Source: Metaphire vulgaris
Taxonomy: Eukaryota; Annelida; Clitellata; Crassiclitellata; Megascolecidae
Direction of reading: 5' to 3'
NCBI GenBank assembly: GCA_018105865.1
Contig: CM030837.1
Location: 6,355,725-6,419,724, forward strand
Length of the DNA: 64,000 bases
Positions within the stretch are counted from its first letter, which is position 1; every line of letters begins with the position of its first letter. The notes under the pieces were generated by a model. It saw only the letters and a program-made list of their open reading frames with translations. It had not been told where the DNA came from and made no database searches. This document shows positions 29,425-40,195 of this stretch, one piece after another. The translations under genes were made by a program, and so were the position numbers.

Positions 29425-32400
29425 TCAGGACGCATTTCCTGATTTGTATCTGGCTTCCTTCTGCCAGGTGTTTTTCCTTTTCGTGTAATAGCCGCACCGA
29501 CAGGTCAGTATGCGTCGAAATGCCATTCGAAACGATTTGCTGAACAGCGTGTAGATGACCGGGTTGGCCAGCGACGACGCGTAGCCCCACCACACGGCAC
29601 ACGTGACGAACGTCGAATTCGGCCACAGGTCGCACGACGACTTGCAGGCCACCGACAGGACGTTGACGAGAAAGAACGGCGACCAGAATATCACGAACGC
29701 CAGCAGGATGATCCCGAGGACCTTCGAGGCCTTTCGCTCGTTCCGAGACACTTTTCTCGAGAGGACGATCTGCAGACGACTTCCGTTTCTCGACCTCGGT
29801 TTCATGGTGCTGCTGCTGCTGCTGCTGTTGCGTCCTTGAAATGCACAGCAGAACATCATTCTTCGAAAGCTGTCAAAGCAGGACATATTCGAAGTGGCTT
29901 TTTTCTTCGGGTTGTCGAAGTGAAACGCGTTCTCGACCATCACTTCCGAGCTGTTCTGGTCTGAGAGCGACGACGTGGAGCCCATCCATCTTGTCGTCGC
30001 TGTTCCAGTCGTCGAATTATTACGGTCGGCAGCAGCAGCACCAGGGTCTCGGAGGTTCTTGGACACTTGGACCGTCAGAAATTCCGATGATCGACCCGTA
30101 GATGCCGAGCATTCCAGGTCGTCGTTAATCTGATTCGTCGTCAGGAAATTTTTATTACATAACGATTCCTTCGATCTTACATGCCGACGATCGTTTGAGA
30201 ACGTCGTCGACTTGAAATGTACGTCCAGGCACGGCGATAGATGATCGTCAGGCACACGACAGAGGTGTCCAGACCGTCTAAGACTACCGCTATCGTCGGG
30301 AGAGGATATCGTCATCGCAGGCGGTATCGGGTCGAAGGCGTTACCGTCGCCGTCGGAAATAATCGAACCCGTTGAATACATCGGGCGTCCTGAAGAGCTG
30401 GAATTCAACCCGGAAAGGCAGCGTGTCAGCGAACGATTCGAGCCGACATCGCCGACATCGTCATCGTCGTGAAACTCTGCGGTCGGACAGTTCGCACCGG
30501 ACAACAACAACAAGCTCAGCTCCTCCGCTTCCGATCCGGAACTTGTCTCCGTTAGTTCCGGCGTCAGGACGATAGAAATCCTTCGCGCAGCATTGTTCCG
30601 TCGTCTAGATCGGACGACGGAGACTGCGACTGTCCGTCCAGTTGGACGTCTGGATCTGTCTGCGTTCGTCTGCCGTCGTTTGGTTTTGCAGAGCTCCAGC
30701 GCTGTGACGTCATCACGGCCCTCCTTGTCGCGATGACGTCATGGCGGCAGAAGTCTTTCCGTAGAGGAGGACTGCAGTATGACGTGTGGGTGTTGTTGTA
30801 ATTGTCGACCAGTTTCACTCGAGTGCCGAAGCTTTCCGAGATTAGATCGATCAATTTCGTAAAGTCGACGTCGCTTCCGTCGTCTTTAGACCTCGGTCGG
30901 ATGTCGTTTCTCAACCCGACGCCAAGGTCGTCGTTACTACCGGAGGACAGGACCCGGTGGCCGGCGAAGAGGACGGGGTTGTTGTTGTCCTCGCTGGAGT
31001 CCTTGTGGTCGGCGGAGATGATGCAGGCGTTGCGATGAACCAGTCCATTCGGGGGAGTTTTCTGCTTCGACCAATTGTTGTTGTTGTTGAGGTTCACAGG
31101 GACACTTCCTGCACACCTGAGGCCGACTACCTCCACAGATTCCTGCCGTTCGGTCGACGCTCGGTTTTTGCTGTCAGCAGTTGAATGCCGCTCCGTCAGT
31201 GACGGTGGTGAAGCGAAGACCGATGCCGGAAATAGCACGTCTTTCGAACTCTTTTTGTTCACACTGTCTCCAATATTGACCAGTGACGTCATTTCCTCTT
31301 GAGGCCATTTAAAATCGACCTTGCGTCGTTCTTTTACGAGTTCTTCGTTCGACGCGTTCTGTGCGGCAGTCGGCGTTCTTGTTTCGCGTTCTTCTTCTTC
31401 TTCTTCTTCTTCGTTGACGCTGACCATCAGACACTCGTCCATTTCCGCTTCGATGAAACCAAGCTTCTCGAACATCGCCTGGCCGTCGTCGTCGTCGTCG
31501 TCGTCGTCGTTCCAAGAGGCGCTCGACCAGGTCGACTGGATCGTCGGTACGCTGTTTACGGACGCCGAGAGAAATTCGAAGTTTCGAACCGTTTCCAGAT
31601 CAAAGACGGTCTTTGCGCTGGTCGCCCCCAACCCCAACCCCACCCCCACCCTCACCGCGTGCCTGCACCTGCTTCGCACGGATCCCCCGGACGCCCAGCT
31701 GCTCAGCTGCTGCTGCGGCGGCGGCGTCGGCGTCCCAGCTGCTGCGACGTCGGGATTTCGCGTGAGGTTCGTCAGGGTCGGTTGAGAGCGGGAGAACCTG
31801 CGCCGGCGAGGCTCCGACGACAACACCCGAGGGTCCGCTGTCATCGACAGGGTGCTGACGACTGCCTGCCTCCGTCTCGACGGCGGCGGCGGCGGCGGCG
31901 GCGGCAGCGGGTGGGGCGGACGCAGCCTTGAGGAGACGACGCCTTCACGGCGGCAGCAGCAGGCGTTCGCCATCGTCGCCTCCTTCTTCTCCTTCTCCTC
32001 CTGCTCATCGCAGCCGCTCGTCCGTCTTTCAGTCCTCGGCGTCGGTTGATCGGTGCTCGGCTTAGACCCCGTGTGCGTCGCGCTGCTGGGCGTCAGGTAG
32101 GTGGCGCTCGTTGTGTCTTTACGGTCGCCGAGTGGGACCATCGCGACCGCAGGAAAAGACGACCCTCCGATACAATCGCCTTCCCCCCCTCCTCCTCCTC
32201 GTCCTCCTCCTCCTCTCCCTGTCCTCCTGCACCACCGCCGTCGCTCTGAACGACGACGACGACGATCGCCGGCGGCGGAAGGAGTTGACGCTGATGACCT
32301 TCATGAGCCGATGGTTTCTGCTGAGGATGTTGACCGTCAGCGTGTAGGTGACGAGCATGATCGCGAGCGGGACGTAGAAGGCGGTGATCGATCCGAACAG

Positions 32401-32690
32401 GACGAACTGTTTCATCGACGGAACGCAAACGGTGCGCGAGTAGACGTTCGAATAGTCGAGGAACCCGGACACGGCCAGCGGAGTGCAGACGAGGACGGAT
32501 ATGATCCAGACGGACGCTATCTTCAGGATCATCGTCGCCCTGGAGCGCGTCCGGCCGTAGCGCATCGGGAACCGCAGGGTCAGGTAGCGGTCGACGGACA
32601 GGGTGCACATGTGCCAGATGGAGGCGGTGCACATGAGGACGTCGAGGGAGGCCCAGACGACGCAGATGCTCGGATGGAGAGGAAAGTAGC
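29425..32690 (-). CDS. 5-HT2-like receptor, exon 2 (TM3 to C-terminus, giant third loop)
   Basis: Minus strand. The acceptor cgcttttag|GC is at 32690. The exon encodes TM3 with the amine-binding Asp (ASLDVLMCTASIWHMC), DRY, TM4, the loop-2 Cys, and TM5 (FGSITAFYVP). After a very long loop come KASKVLG, TM6 (FWSPFF), TM7 (NPVIY) and a short basic tail with Cys-rich TCRC, stop at 29425. The KASKVLG-WxPFF pattern is typical of 5-HT2 receptors, which couple to Gq. Loop 3 is about 850 residues, rich in Asp, Glu, Asn, Ser and Pro runs. The frame changes near the C7 run at 32183-32189 and back between 30564 and about 30735; both outer parts share one frame. An intron skipping the middle frame is the alternative. 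Confidence 0.85.
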
Positions 32691-32806
32691 CTAAAAGCGT
32701 TCGTTGTAAAATATATACGCAGTCTAAAAGAGTTCATCCTCATTTAAATTCATTTAATGTACAATGTACATAGACGATAATCCATACAGTAAATGCAATG
32801 GTGCTA

Positions 32807-32942
32807 GGACAAAATATCAGCGGACAAAATGTCACGGTTTAGGTTTAGGGTTAGAGTTAGGGTTACATTTTGTTCCGCTAACATTTTGTCCCATGATATT
32901 TTGTCCCCGTGACATTTTGTCCGCGGACATTTTGTCCGCCAC
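32807..32942. repeat. Inverted-repeat element with GGACAAAATGTC words
   Basis: GGACAAAATATC and GGACAAAATGTC on the left face several GACATTTTGTCC words on the right. A telomere-like GGTTTAGGGTTAGAG stretch lies in the middle. No target duplication was determined. Confidence 0.7.
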
Positions 32943-33225
32943 GAATGCAATGCATGTGCCATTTTATATGCAGAAATACAGACATCATTATCGTCGTCAT
33001 CGCCATCATAATTGTCGTCATCATCATGTCGTCGTCATCATCATCATCATCATCAACGCCATCATTGATGTTGTCATCAAAGTCATCAGATCGTCGCAGT
33101 CACCACCACCACCACCATCATCATCATCATTATCATCATCAGATTCATCACACCTGCACTCTATTGAAACTCTACATATTCTATGGCAGCCAAGTTCAAT
33201 CATTGCAGAGTCGTAATAATTCACC

Positions 33226-33230
33226 TTTTC

Positions 33231-33266
<36 letters not shown>

Positions 33267-33290
33267 TTTTTCTTTATTTATTTCTTTCTG
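33226..33290. repeat. (TTTC)n microsatellite
   Basis: Tetranucleotide run, preceded by CAT/CAC triplet-rich sequence at 32990-33150. Confidence 0.95.
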
Positions 33291-34119
33291 ACTGATGTGT
33301 ACCGCGCGTTCTCAAAATCTTTCGGCATCTTTGTCTCATCTCTCCTCTTTGTTTTTCTCGTCTATCGCACATTCCCCTAGTTCCTCTTAAGCATTGATGG
33401 ATGGATGTACACGGCAAAAGAGAACCATCGCACATCTTTAATTTAATCTGAGCCGCGTTCGTTTTGCTCTGATTCTGTTTAATTTCCGTGTTTTTAGTCA
33501 AAATTCTTCCGCTGAAATTCATCAATTCTCCCGTAGTTTTCCATTTCCTAAGAACCTGGCTTCATGAGGTCCTCCTTTATTCACGTTCACATTGTTTATT
33601 CAAGCAAGAAAAACAACTTTATGCAACCGATTTCTTTGCAGAGCCAATGTGACCACTGACTAGAATCGCACTTTAAGTAACAGTAATCTTAAAACGCCAA
33701 CTACTTTCATTCAAAAGGCAACTCGTCAGACACGCAATGCAGTTTTCCACTCGGTCGTCAGTGGCAAGGCCAAAGCGCACCGTCGCTGATACGATTCTTA
33801 AAAAACACACCTGCCCACGCTCTACACGGTCAAGTGGACCAAAAGAGTTCAGTGACACTCGGATTGACTGAGTGACCAATAATAATAATAATTTTGACGC
33901 AGTCCATCTCGGCAGCACCAACAACAACAACAGAATAATCCGCCACGGTGTGTTATTACAGTCGCTACACCTAATTGCATTGCCTTCAAAGAGCGTCGTG
34001 TCTCAACCCGCAAAGAGGGGCATTGGCTATCTCGTTTAGTTTTATCCAAAACGCCCACTCACTGCCGCAATAAGATTATCATTCTGCAATGAAGGCGAAA
34101 ATTCGTCGACTGTTTTTAA

Positions 34120-34843
34120 CAGTGATGGGCAGCTAACTAAAAACATTAGTTTAACTCAGTGGCGGCTCCAGGATTTGGCAAGTAGGGGGGGCGTTGGGGT
34201 GGCAACTTTTAATCATGGGGCAACCATTTATTGTTAGTTATGTAGGATTAAGTATAGGGTGCCAACAGGGGGCCACTGGGGCAGGTGCTCAATAGAGGCA
34301 CGCCCCCCCCCGGGGCCCCCCTGTGGCGCCGCCACTGGTTTAACTACAACGAAATTTAAACTAGAAATAATTAGTTAAACTTTTAGTTGCAAGCTAAATT
34401 TCAAAAATAGTTAAGTAAACTAAAAAATATAGTTAAACTTTTTGCAACTAATTTTACAACTATTTCCTAGGTATCAGGTATGTGTTCATGAAAATATAGG
34501 TGATGCTTGCAACATGAACACGTCAGTCAATGAACCATTGAATTAATTAATTAATTAATTCTATTAAATGTCTTAGTCTAGACTGCAGAAACACGAGTTT
34601 GTCAAATTTGTTTGTAATAAATGATCCAGAAAGCAATAGATAAAAAGGTAGGCCTACTGTTATTGAGAATTCGGGACACCAACTAAAACGTTTTAGTTAA
34701 ACTATTTAGTTATTAACTAACATTTTTCAGTTAAACTAGCATTTTAACTAAACTATCTGTATTTAATTAAACTATGAAGATAACTAAAAAATTAGTTAAA
34801 CTTTTAGTTAGTGACTAATTAGTTAACTAGTTGCCCATCACTG
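34120..34843. mobile_element. hAT-like element with CAGTGATGGGCA ends, hosting a second MITE
   Basis: CAGTGATGGGCAGCTAACTA and TAGTTGCCCATCACTG are inverted ends. The flanks GTTTTTAA and GTCCTTAA (34112-34119; 34844-34851) match at 6 of 8. The interior is rich in TTAGTTAAAC words. The CAGTGGCGG MITE at 34157-34337 is inserted 37 bp from its left end. Confidence 0.85.
34157..34337. mobile_element. hAT-like MITE, CAGTGGCGGCTCC family, nested
   Basis: CAGTGGCGGCTCCAGG...GGCGCCGCCACTG is flanked by a perfect duplication, GTTTAACT (34149-34156; 34338-34345), that belongs to the host element. Sister copies are at 49773 and 52863. Confidence 0.93.
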
Positions 34844-35151
34844 GTCCTTAAGCACGTATTCTTCACGCATGACATACAAGAACTGAGATCTTATGCCAGG
34901 AATTGTTGAGCCGAAAGCGCCACGCGGCGTCAATATGTGTAACTACCAGTAGGTCTTCTTGGCTAATTAAATTCTTTGCCAGTTTCTGAACAGAACTGAA
35001 TATACAATAATTTTTTTAATCTAAGGAAGTATGGCCTACTTTTCGGAGTTCAGAAGAAGGACATGGAATTAAAGAATTAAGTGTAAAAACAATAATTATA
35101 CTAATAACAATCACGAACGACAGCATGACATAATGGTATTTTAGATTGTTG

Positions 35152-35154
35152 TTG

Positions 35155-35238
<84 letters not shown>

Positions 35239-35410
35239 GGCTGTTAGAGCACTTTAAGTCATTCACAAGTGAAGAATCGTAGAGAGGAACAATTAGGGGT
35301 GAACAACTTGCCCAAGGTATTTACGCAGTGGTCAGGGTAGGATTCGAACCCGATACCTTTCGGTTGCGTGTCAAGAATCCTATAGCACTACTGCACCGCG
35401 CCCCACCATA
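35152..35410 (-). mobile_element. tRNA-derived SINE with (AAT)n tail
   Basis: On the minus strand, the head near 35405 (TGGGGCGCGGTGCAGTAGTG) leads to a perfect B box, GGTTCGAATCC, near 35350. A body with TTGGGCAAGTTGTTCACCCC follows, then a long (ATA)n tail at 35152-35236. This is the standard SINE layout. The tRNA-like part is not a closed cloverleaf. Confidence 0.75.
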
Positions 35411-36399
35411 CTGTATATACTGCGTAAACTGTGTATACTGCGTAAACTCTAGCGAGAACGAATACGGATGGCATTACAGCTAATTACGCACTTTGGCTTA
35501 CTATCTTATCCAGTGTTGGGGTTGTGAAATTTCAGCTGGGGGGTTGAGGACTGAAATTCAATGCATGACAAAAACTGCATGTACCAGATATGCGATTTTT
35601 GGGAGGTTTGCAAAGTTAGCTGGGAGGGGGGTTCAACCCTCTAACCCCCCCCATCAGCAACCCACACCAAATATCTTATGAAGATCATGATCGTCGTTTA
35701 TGGATAATAACAGAATGAGAGCGATGATTTTTGCCTTTTTTCGTTCAGGAGAAAATATCTAAATTCGTAAGCGCCGAGCTTTTACTTCGTGAAAAGTATT
35801 TAGGCTATTGTAAAAAAAATTGTCCTGAATTTTATCTGCTCCAAGTTGTCCGTGAATCTAATTTATCAGCGGAGCGTTCTATTTTAAGCTCTTTGTGCAT
35901 TTCTTCTTTCAAAGTTCAGAGGCGTTAACAATGAGTACCCAATTAGATGTCCAGAAATACAATCGCTGCTCGAAAAGGCGAGAATACAGAATGCTCAAGA
36001 TAATGAGATTTTTCCGCCAAGGCTACAGTCAAGAATAGGTCGGTAACACTGATGATAGTAATGAAGTCATCCGGATCATTGCTTGAAAAGCTATTCGAAC
36101 GTTTTGCTTAAATCCGTGAATATATTCTGAGCTTTTTGTGAGATGCCAAAAATTACGAGTTATTGCCATTTTTATCATCGTTTTTATTGCTAAATAGTAT
36201 CGTGGCTAAATCTTCAACGAAGGGACACAACATATGCAGGTATTCAAATGCTTGGAACGTTGGATGACATGTCGGGCCAAAAGTGACATAAAAAGAATAG
36301 AGATGGCCGAAACCGCCTTCGCGGAATTAAAACTTCTTCCGACAAACACTCACATGCATAAAAAGAAACCAGAATAATTGTCACTTTTGGTTCAGTGCT

Positions 36400-36960
36400 G
36401 CTATGCGGAGCCGAGACTCGGGAAATTTCAAGAAAACTGGAAAAAAGCTAAAAGCTGCTGAACTGTGGTTTGTACGGAGGAGAATTATGAGGATATCTTG
36501 GACAGAAAACGGAGAAGTGCTGGCATTGGCAAACACCAGTAAAAACTAATAAAAAAGCAATAAACGAAAGACAATTGGAATTTTTGGACATATAAAGAGG
36601 GAAAATGGAAATTTGGAAGATTTAATAACAACGGAAAAAGTCAATGGAAGCAGAGCGAAAGGAAGACTACGATTAACATTTACAAAGAGCAAGCCAGAGA
36701 TGTAGTACTTGGTATTTGTACTTGTTCTATTGTACTCGAGTACAAATTTTCAGTACTTGTACTTGTACTTGGAGGCCAGGTACTTGTACTTGTACTTGTA
36801 CGCCTAATCGGAGTTGTTGGAATGCATGTACTTGTACTTGGAGGCCAGACACTTGTACTTGTACTTGAAGCATCGTGTATTTGCTACATCCCTGGAGAAG
36901 CTATCAGAAAGGATGGAAGTTAATTAAGTCAGTGGAGGAAATTATACGCACTCTATCAAC
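36400..36960 (+). pseudogene. LINE remnant with an inserted TACTTGTACTTG-rich MITE
   Basis: ELWFVRRIMRISWTENGEVL and, after stops, IGIFGHIKRENGNLEDL match the conserved C-terminal region of LINE ORF2 proteins ('RR-LRISWT', 'FGHI-R'). At about 36692-36893 the remnant is interrupted by a block with ends CAGAGATGTAGTAC and GCTACATCCCTG, full of TACTTGTACTTG, after which LINE-like sequence resumes. Target-site match at the junctions is poor. Confidence 0.6.
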
Positions 36961-37090
36961 CACAGAAACAGACGGAAGTCCATAGTCGCCAACGCAGCAA
37001 TGCACGGCACGAAGAAGAGGAAATCTGCAATGATATCCGCGCTATAACGTCAATTCCCATAGCTTTGTACGTAAAAGATCTACATTCAAG

Positions 37091-37285
37091 CAGGGTTTAA
37101 TCTAGGCCGTTTCCGGGGGAGGGGAGAAATTGCCCTTCCCCCGGAAATTTAAAATTCCCCCCGGAAATGTTGGCATACTACATCAACTAACAGCAGCCCC
37201 TAGCAGAAATACCCCCCGGCTTTGTCAATTCCCCCCGACTTTGTCAGTCCCCCCCCCGGAGTCCAGGAGTCTAGATTAAACACTG
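37091..37285. mobile_element. hAT-like MITE, CAGGGTTTAATCTAG family
   Basis: The ends CAGGGTTTAATCTAGG and CTAGATTAAACACTG are inverted repeats. The flanks CATTCAAG and CATTCGAA (37083-37090; 37286-37293) match at 6 of 8. The interior is rich in CCCCCGG. A degraded relative ends near 24056. Confidence 0.7.
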
Positions 37286-37600
37286 CATTCGAACAGCAAA
37301 AGGTTTCAGTCAAGGCGTTCTTGCAGTCTTGCTTTTGCTTCTTCCTGGCACTCTCTTTCCTGGTTGTCAACCTGAACCGAAAAATCTACCGAGATCATAG
37401 AATCTCTGCAACATTGAATGGCGAAGCTGTGAACAAAATTCTTGTTCTAGAAGGAATTACCTATTAATTCGGTTTCTTTCTTGTGATTAGAGTGACTTCT
37501 TCTGAGACTCGGGGCCTTCCGACAATGTTAAACGATTTAATTAAACAAGGTTTCAAGATAAACGCTTTGATAGCTTAGATGTTGCTGTAAATCGGCTTAC

Positions 37601-37982
37601 CGAAGACGAGGATAACTAGTCCAATGGGCATGATGAATATGGATACGAGAAAGTCAACTACAGCGAGAGACGTTAGGAAGTAGTTGGACATGTTCTGAAG
37701 AGCTCTTTCGTAGTAGACTGCGACACAGACCATCAGGTTACCAGCCGCGGTGGCGACGATGAGAATGCTCAGCCAGAGAAAGCTCCACTTGAGATCGGCA
37801 GCCACCAGCGGCACTTCCGGTCGGCCTCCTCCGATCCCGACTTGTTCGTCGTTTCGATCGTTTCCGGCGGAAATGCACGAATTGAAACCCGCGAACGTTC
37901 TCGCGTTTCCGACGAAATCGCTTTGGAGCGCAGATGTATTCCAGCCGTGGCAGTCGGGTTCCGACAACGACTCTGAAGACAT
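37601..37982 (-). CDS. 5-HT2-like receptor, exon 1 (N-terminus, TM1, TM2)
   Basis: ATG at 37982 (minus) is the first after an in-frame stop (TGA, about 50 nt upstream), which supports the start. The 127 residues comprise an extracellular N-terminus with an N-glycosylation motif (NTS at residue 15), TM1 with the GN motif (AAGNLMVCVAV), the NYFLTSLAVVDF loop/TM2 with the conserved Asp, and the end of TM2 at the donor TTCG|GTAAGC. Phase 1, matching exon 2 to give VFGYFPLHPSIC across the junction. Together the exons encode about 1,215 residues if one frame is assumed. Membrane receptor for a biogenic amine; 5-HT2-like by motif, ligand untested. Confidence 0.88.
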
Positions 37983-38428
37983 TTTCCGACGAACGACTTC
38001 CGTTTCGGAATCAGACGATTTCAGTTTTCAGACGCTTCCGGTTCCGGTGAAAATCACCTTCGTCTACTTCCGTGAATTCGTTTGCGAAATGAAGCTTTCA
38101 GACGATTAATGTTGCGAAAACGACGACTCGAAAGTGGCATAAATTTTTTTGGCGAATGAAGACGCTTATGCGATCGGATGTTTCCAAGGTTTTCGACCAA
38201 TTCGGCTAAAAGCAAAACAAAAGGTTTGATCGCGATCATGTAGCGCTTCGTCGTTTTCAATTAGTTGTTAGTGAGAAGACAGAGTTTTTGTCTCTAAGCA
38301 ACTTCTCTAGTTCGTCGTCCACACAGACGCGCTGCCTGACACACCGAAGAACGAAACCCCACAGGTGCATGCATGCAGCACCATGAGGCGTGGAATCGGG
38401 TGATGGATATGGCATCGTATTCTGTCTG

Positions 38429-38463
<35 letters not shown>

Positions 38464-38865
38464 GCAAAGCAGTCATCGAAGGCTAAGACTGCGACTTGGC
38501 AACAGACAGTCGCACTTGCAGAGTGTTTTAACGGTGGATGGTGAAATCGCAGCCTTCTCTCACGCAGACAAATAGACAGACAGACAGGCAGACATTAGAA
38601 AGAAGACATACACACACAGACACGAACAGACAGAAAGATAGACAAACGCACAGAACAGACAGGCAGGCAGATAGACATGTACTGTAGACAGGCAAACAAT
38701 AAAAAGAAAACACGTAGACGGACGGACATAGAGACATACAAACCGACAGACAGACAGACAGATAAGCAGACAATCGTTCGAATGACAACGGGGGGTTGAA
38801 GGCTGAAACAAAATTTCTGCAATTAGTTAGAATTGAAGAAGGAAGTCACGAGTACAGTCACACGG

Positions 38866-38866
<1 letters not shown>
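37983..38866. other. 5' flank of the receptor with triplet and GACA repeats
   Basis: (CTG)n of about 11 units lies at 38430-38462, and imperfect GACA-rich sequence at 38565-38765. The first 300 bp is probably 5' UTR and promoter. No TATA box was recognised. Confidence 0.5.
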
Positions 38867-38928
<62 letters not shown>

Positions 38929-38981
38929 CAGAGAGACAGAGAGACAGAAAGAGACAAGAGAGAAGACAGAGAGAGCTATAC

Positions 38982-39040
<59 letters not shown>

Positions 39041-39053
39041 CAGAGACAGAGAC

Positions 39054-39091
<38 letters not shown>
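38867..39091. repeat. (GA)n / (GACAGA)n microsatellite
   Basis: About 225 bp of purine repeat, read directly. ORFs through it are artefacts. Confidence 0.97.
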
Positions 39092-39095
<4 letters not shown>

Positions 39096-39784
39096 AAAGA
39101 GAGAAAGTTTTTTGCAAAGCCTTCGAATGAATTACTGGTGGTACTGTATAATGTTGTTTCGCTTTTCATTAGCTCATTCCAAAGGCATTTTCCACCAGTT
39201 TTCGTGGTCATGCTTAAAAAGTATTCATTTATTCCGCTAAAAACAGCCATTGGGCTACATTTAGGATGGATATTTGAAAAATGACGCATAGGCAATTTGA
39301 AAACGTGTGTTTTGAAATTACTGCTGGAGATAACAGTACTCTAGTCTATCTGGTTGCGTTAAAAATGTAAAACAAATTGCGCAAAAATCGCTAAAAATTT
39401 AATCTGCGTTCTCTCTTTGCAGTTTTTAATCTCAGTTTGCCAAACTCGAAGACAATTAAATTTTTGGCACAAGCCAACACCTACACCTCGATAAGGTATT
39501 AAGTCTTCTTCTGACAAATTGCATTTTAAAGTAGATTTTTGTCTTCCACGATCACATTTATCAGATAAAATGACGGCCTTCGAGGAGAAAAAGCCCCGTT
39601 ATTCACTGATAATGCAGCATTTAATCTCGTCCTTGAGAACCGTTAGTCACCTGAAATGGGTTTCACTTGTCAACGGTTTTCTCATTAAGACGAGTAAAAG
39701 GTCAAAAAATTTAAGATGATATCAGAAAGGGACATGCTGTTTACGATGGATCGTTTCATCGTTATGTGCTGACGTTTACATTAA
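39092..39784. other. No gene recognised
   Basis: AT-rich intergenic sequence. Short frames have no recognisable domains. Confidence 0.5.
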
Positions 39785-40195
39785 TAGGGCTGGTACTGAT
39801 CAAAATTTTCTTGTTCGATTAATCGGGAAAATGTTTAATCGATTAATCTATTAATTTAGATTAATGATTACATATAGGTTTTTAGCTGATCTCCTTGCAT
39901 TGCAACTCTGCATATTAGTCTCCGTTGCCGTCTGCAGTTAGCTTAAAACAAAACAAAAGTGCTTGCTCATCTCTCCTCTTAAATGCTTAACTGCAGCATT
40001 GCTTTAATTACTCGCCATTGTTATCTCAACGAAATAGAAATATAATACGCCAAATAGGTATTCAGGTAAATATGCTACAAAATATTAAAAATCAATGGAA
40101 AAATTAATCGACTAGAGAAATTTTAATCGATTAAAAATTTTAACGATTAATCGATTAATTAATCGTTAAGGACAAAGCAAGGACTAGTGCTACAA
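39785..40195. repeat. MITE-like repeat with TTAATCGATTAAT words
   Basis: GGGCTGGTACTGATCA on the left and an imperfect inverted match (GGACTAGTGCTA) on the right bound many TTAATCGATTAA words. A second TTAATCG cluster follows at 40405-40480. The target duplication is unclear. Confidence 0.5.

Larger units (their letters stand above)
32691..37600 (-). other. Intron 1 of the 5-HT2-like receptor (4,910 bp)
   Basis: It is bounded on the minus strand by TTCG|GTAAGC (donor, 37600) and TTTTAG|GC (acceptor, 32691), phase 1. Its position after TM2, just before the extracellular segment leading to TM3, matches a known intron site of vertebrate 5-HT2 genes. It is filled with repeats listed separately; no other gene was found in it. 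Confidence 0.85.

Noticed and set aside
31299..31931. 210-codon frame antisense to the receptor loop, plus neighbouring plus-strand frames (30802-32694)
   Set aside because: Shadows of the GC-rich, repeat-rich receptor exon. The minus strand has the receptor homology and in-frame amino-acid runs.
38796..39295. Long ORFs of Arg-Glu or Ser-Leu repeats
   Set aside because: All are translations of the (GA)n tract. Similar artefacts occur at 28049-28349, 42904-43229, 21201-21476 and 26021-26337.
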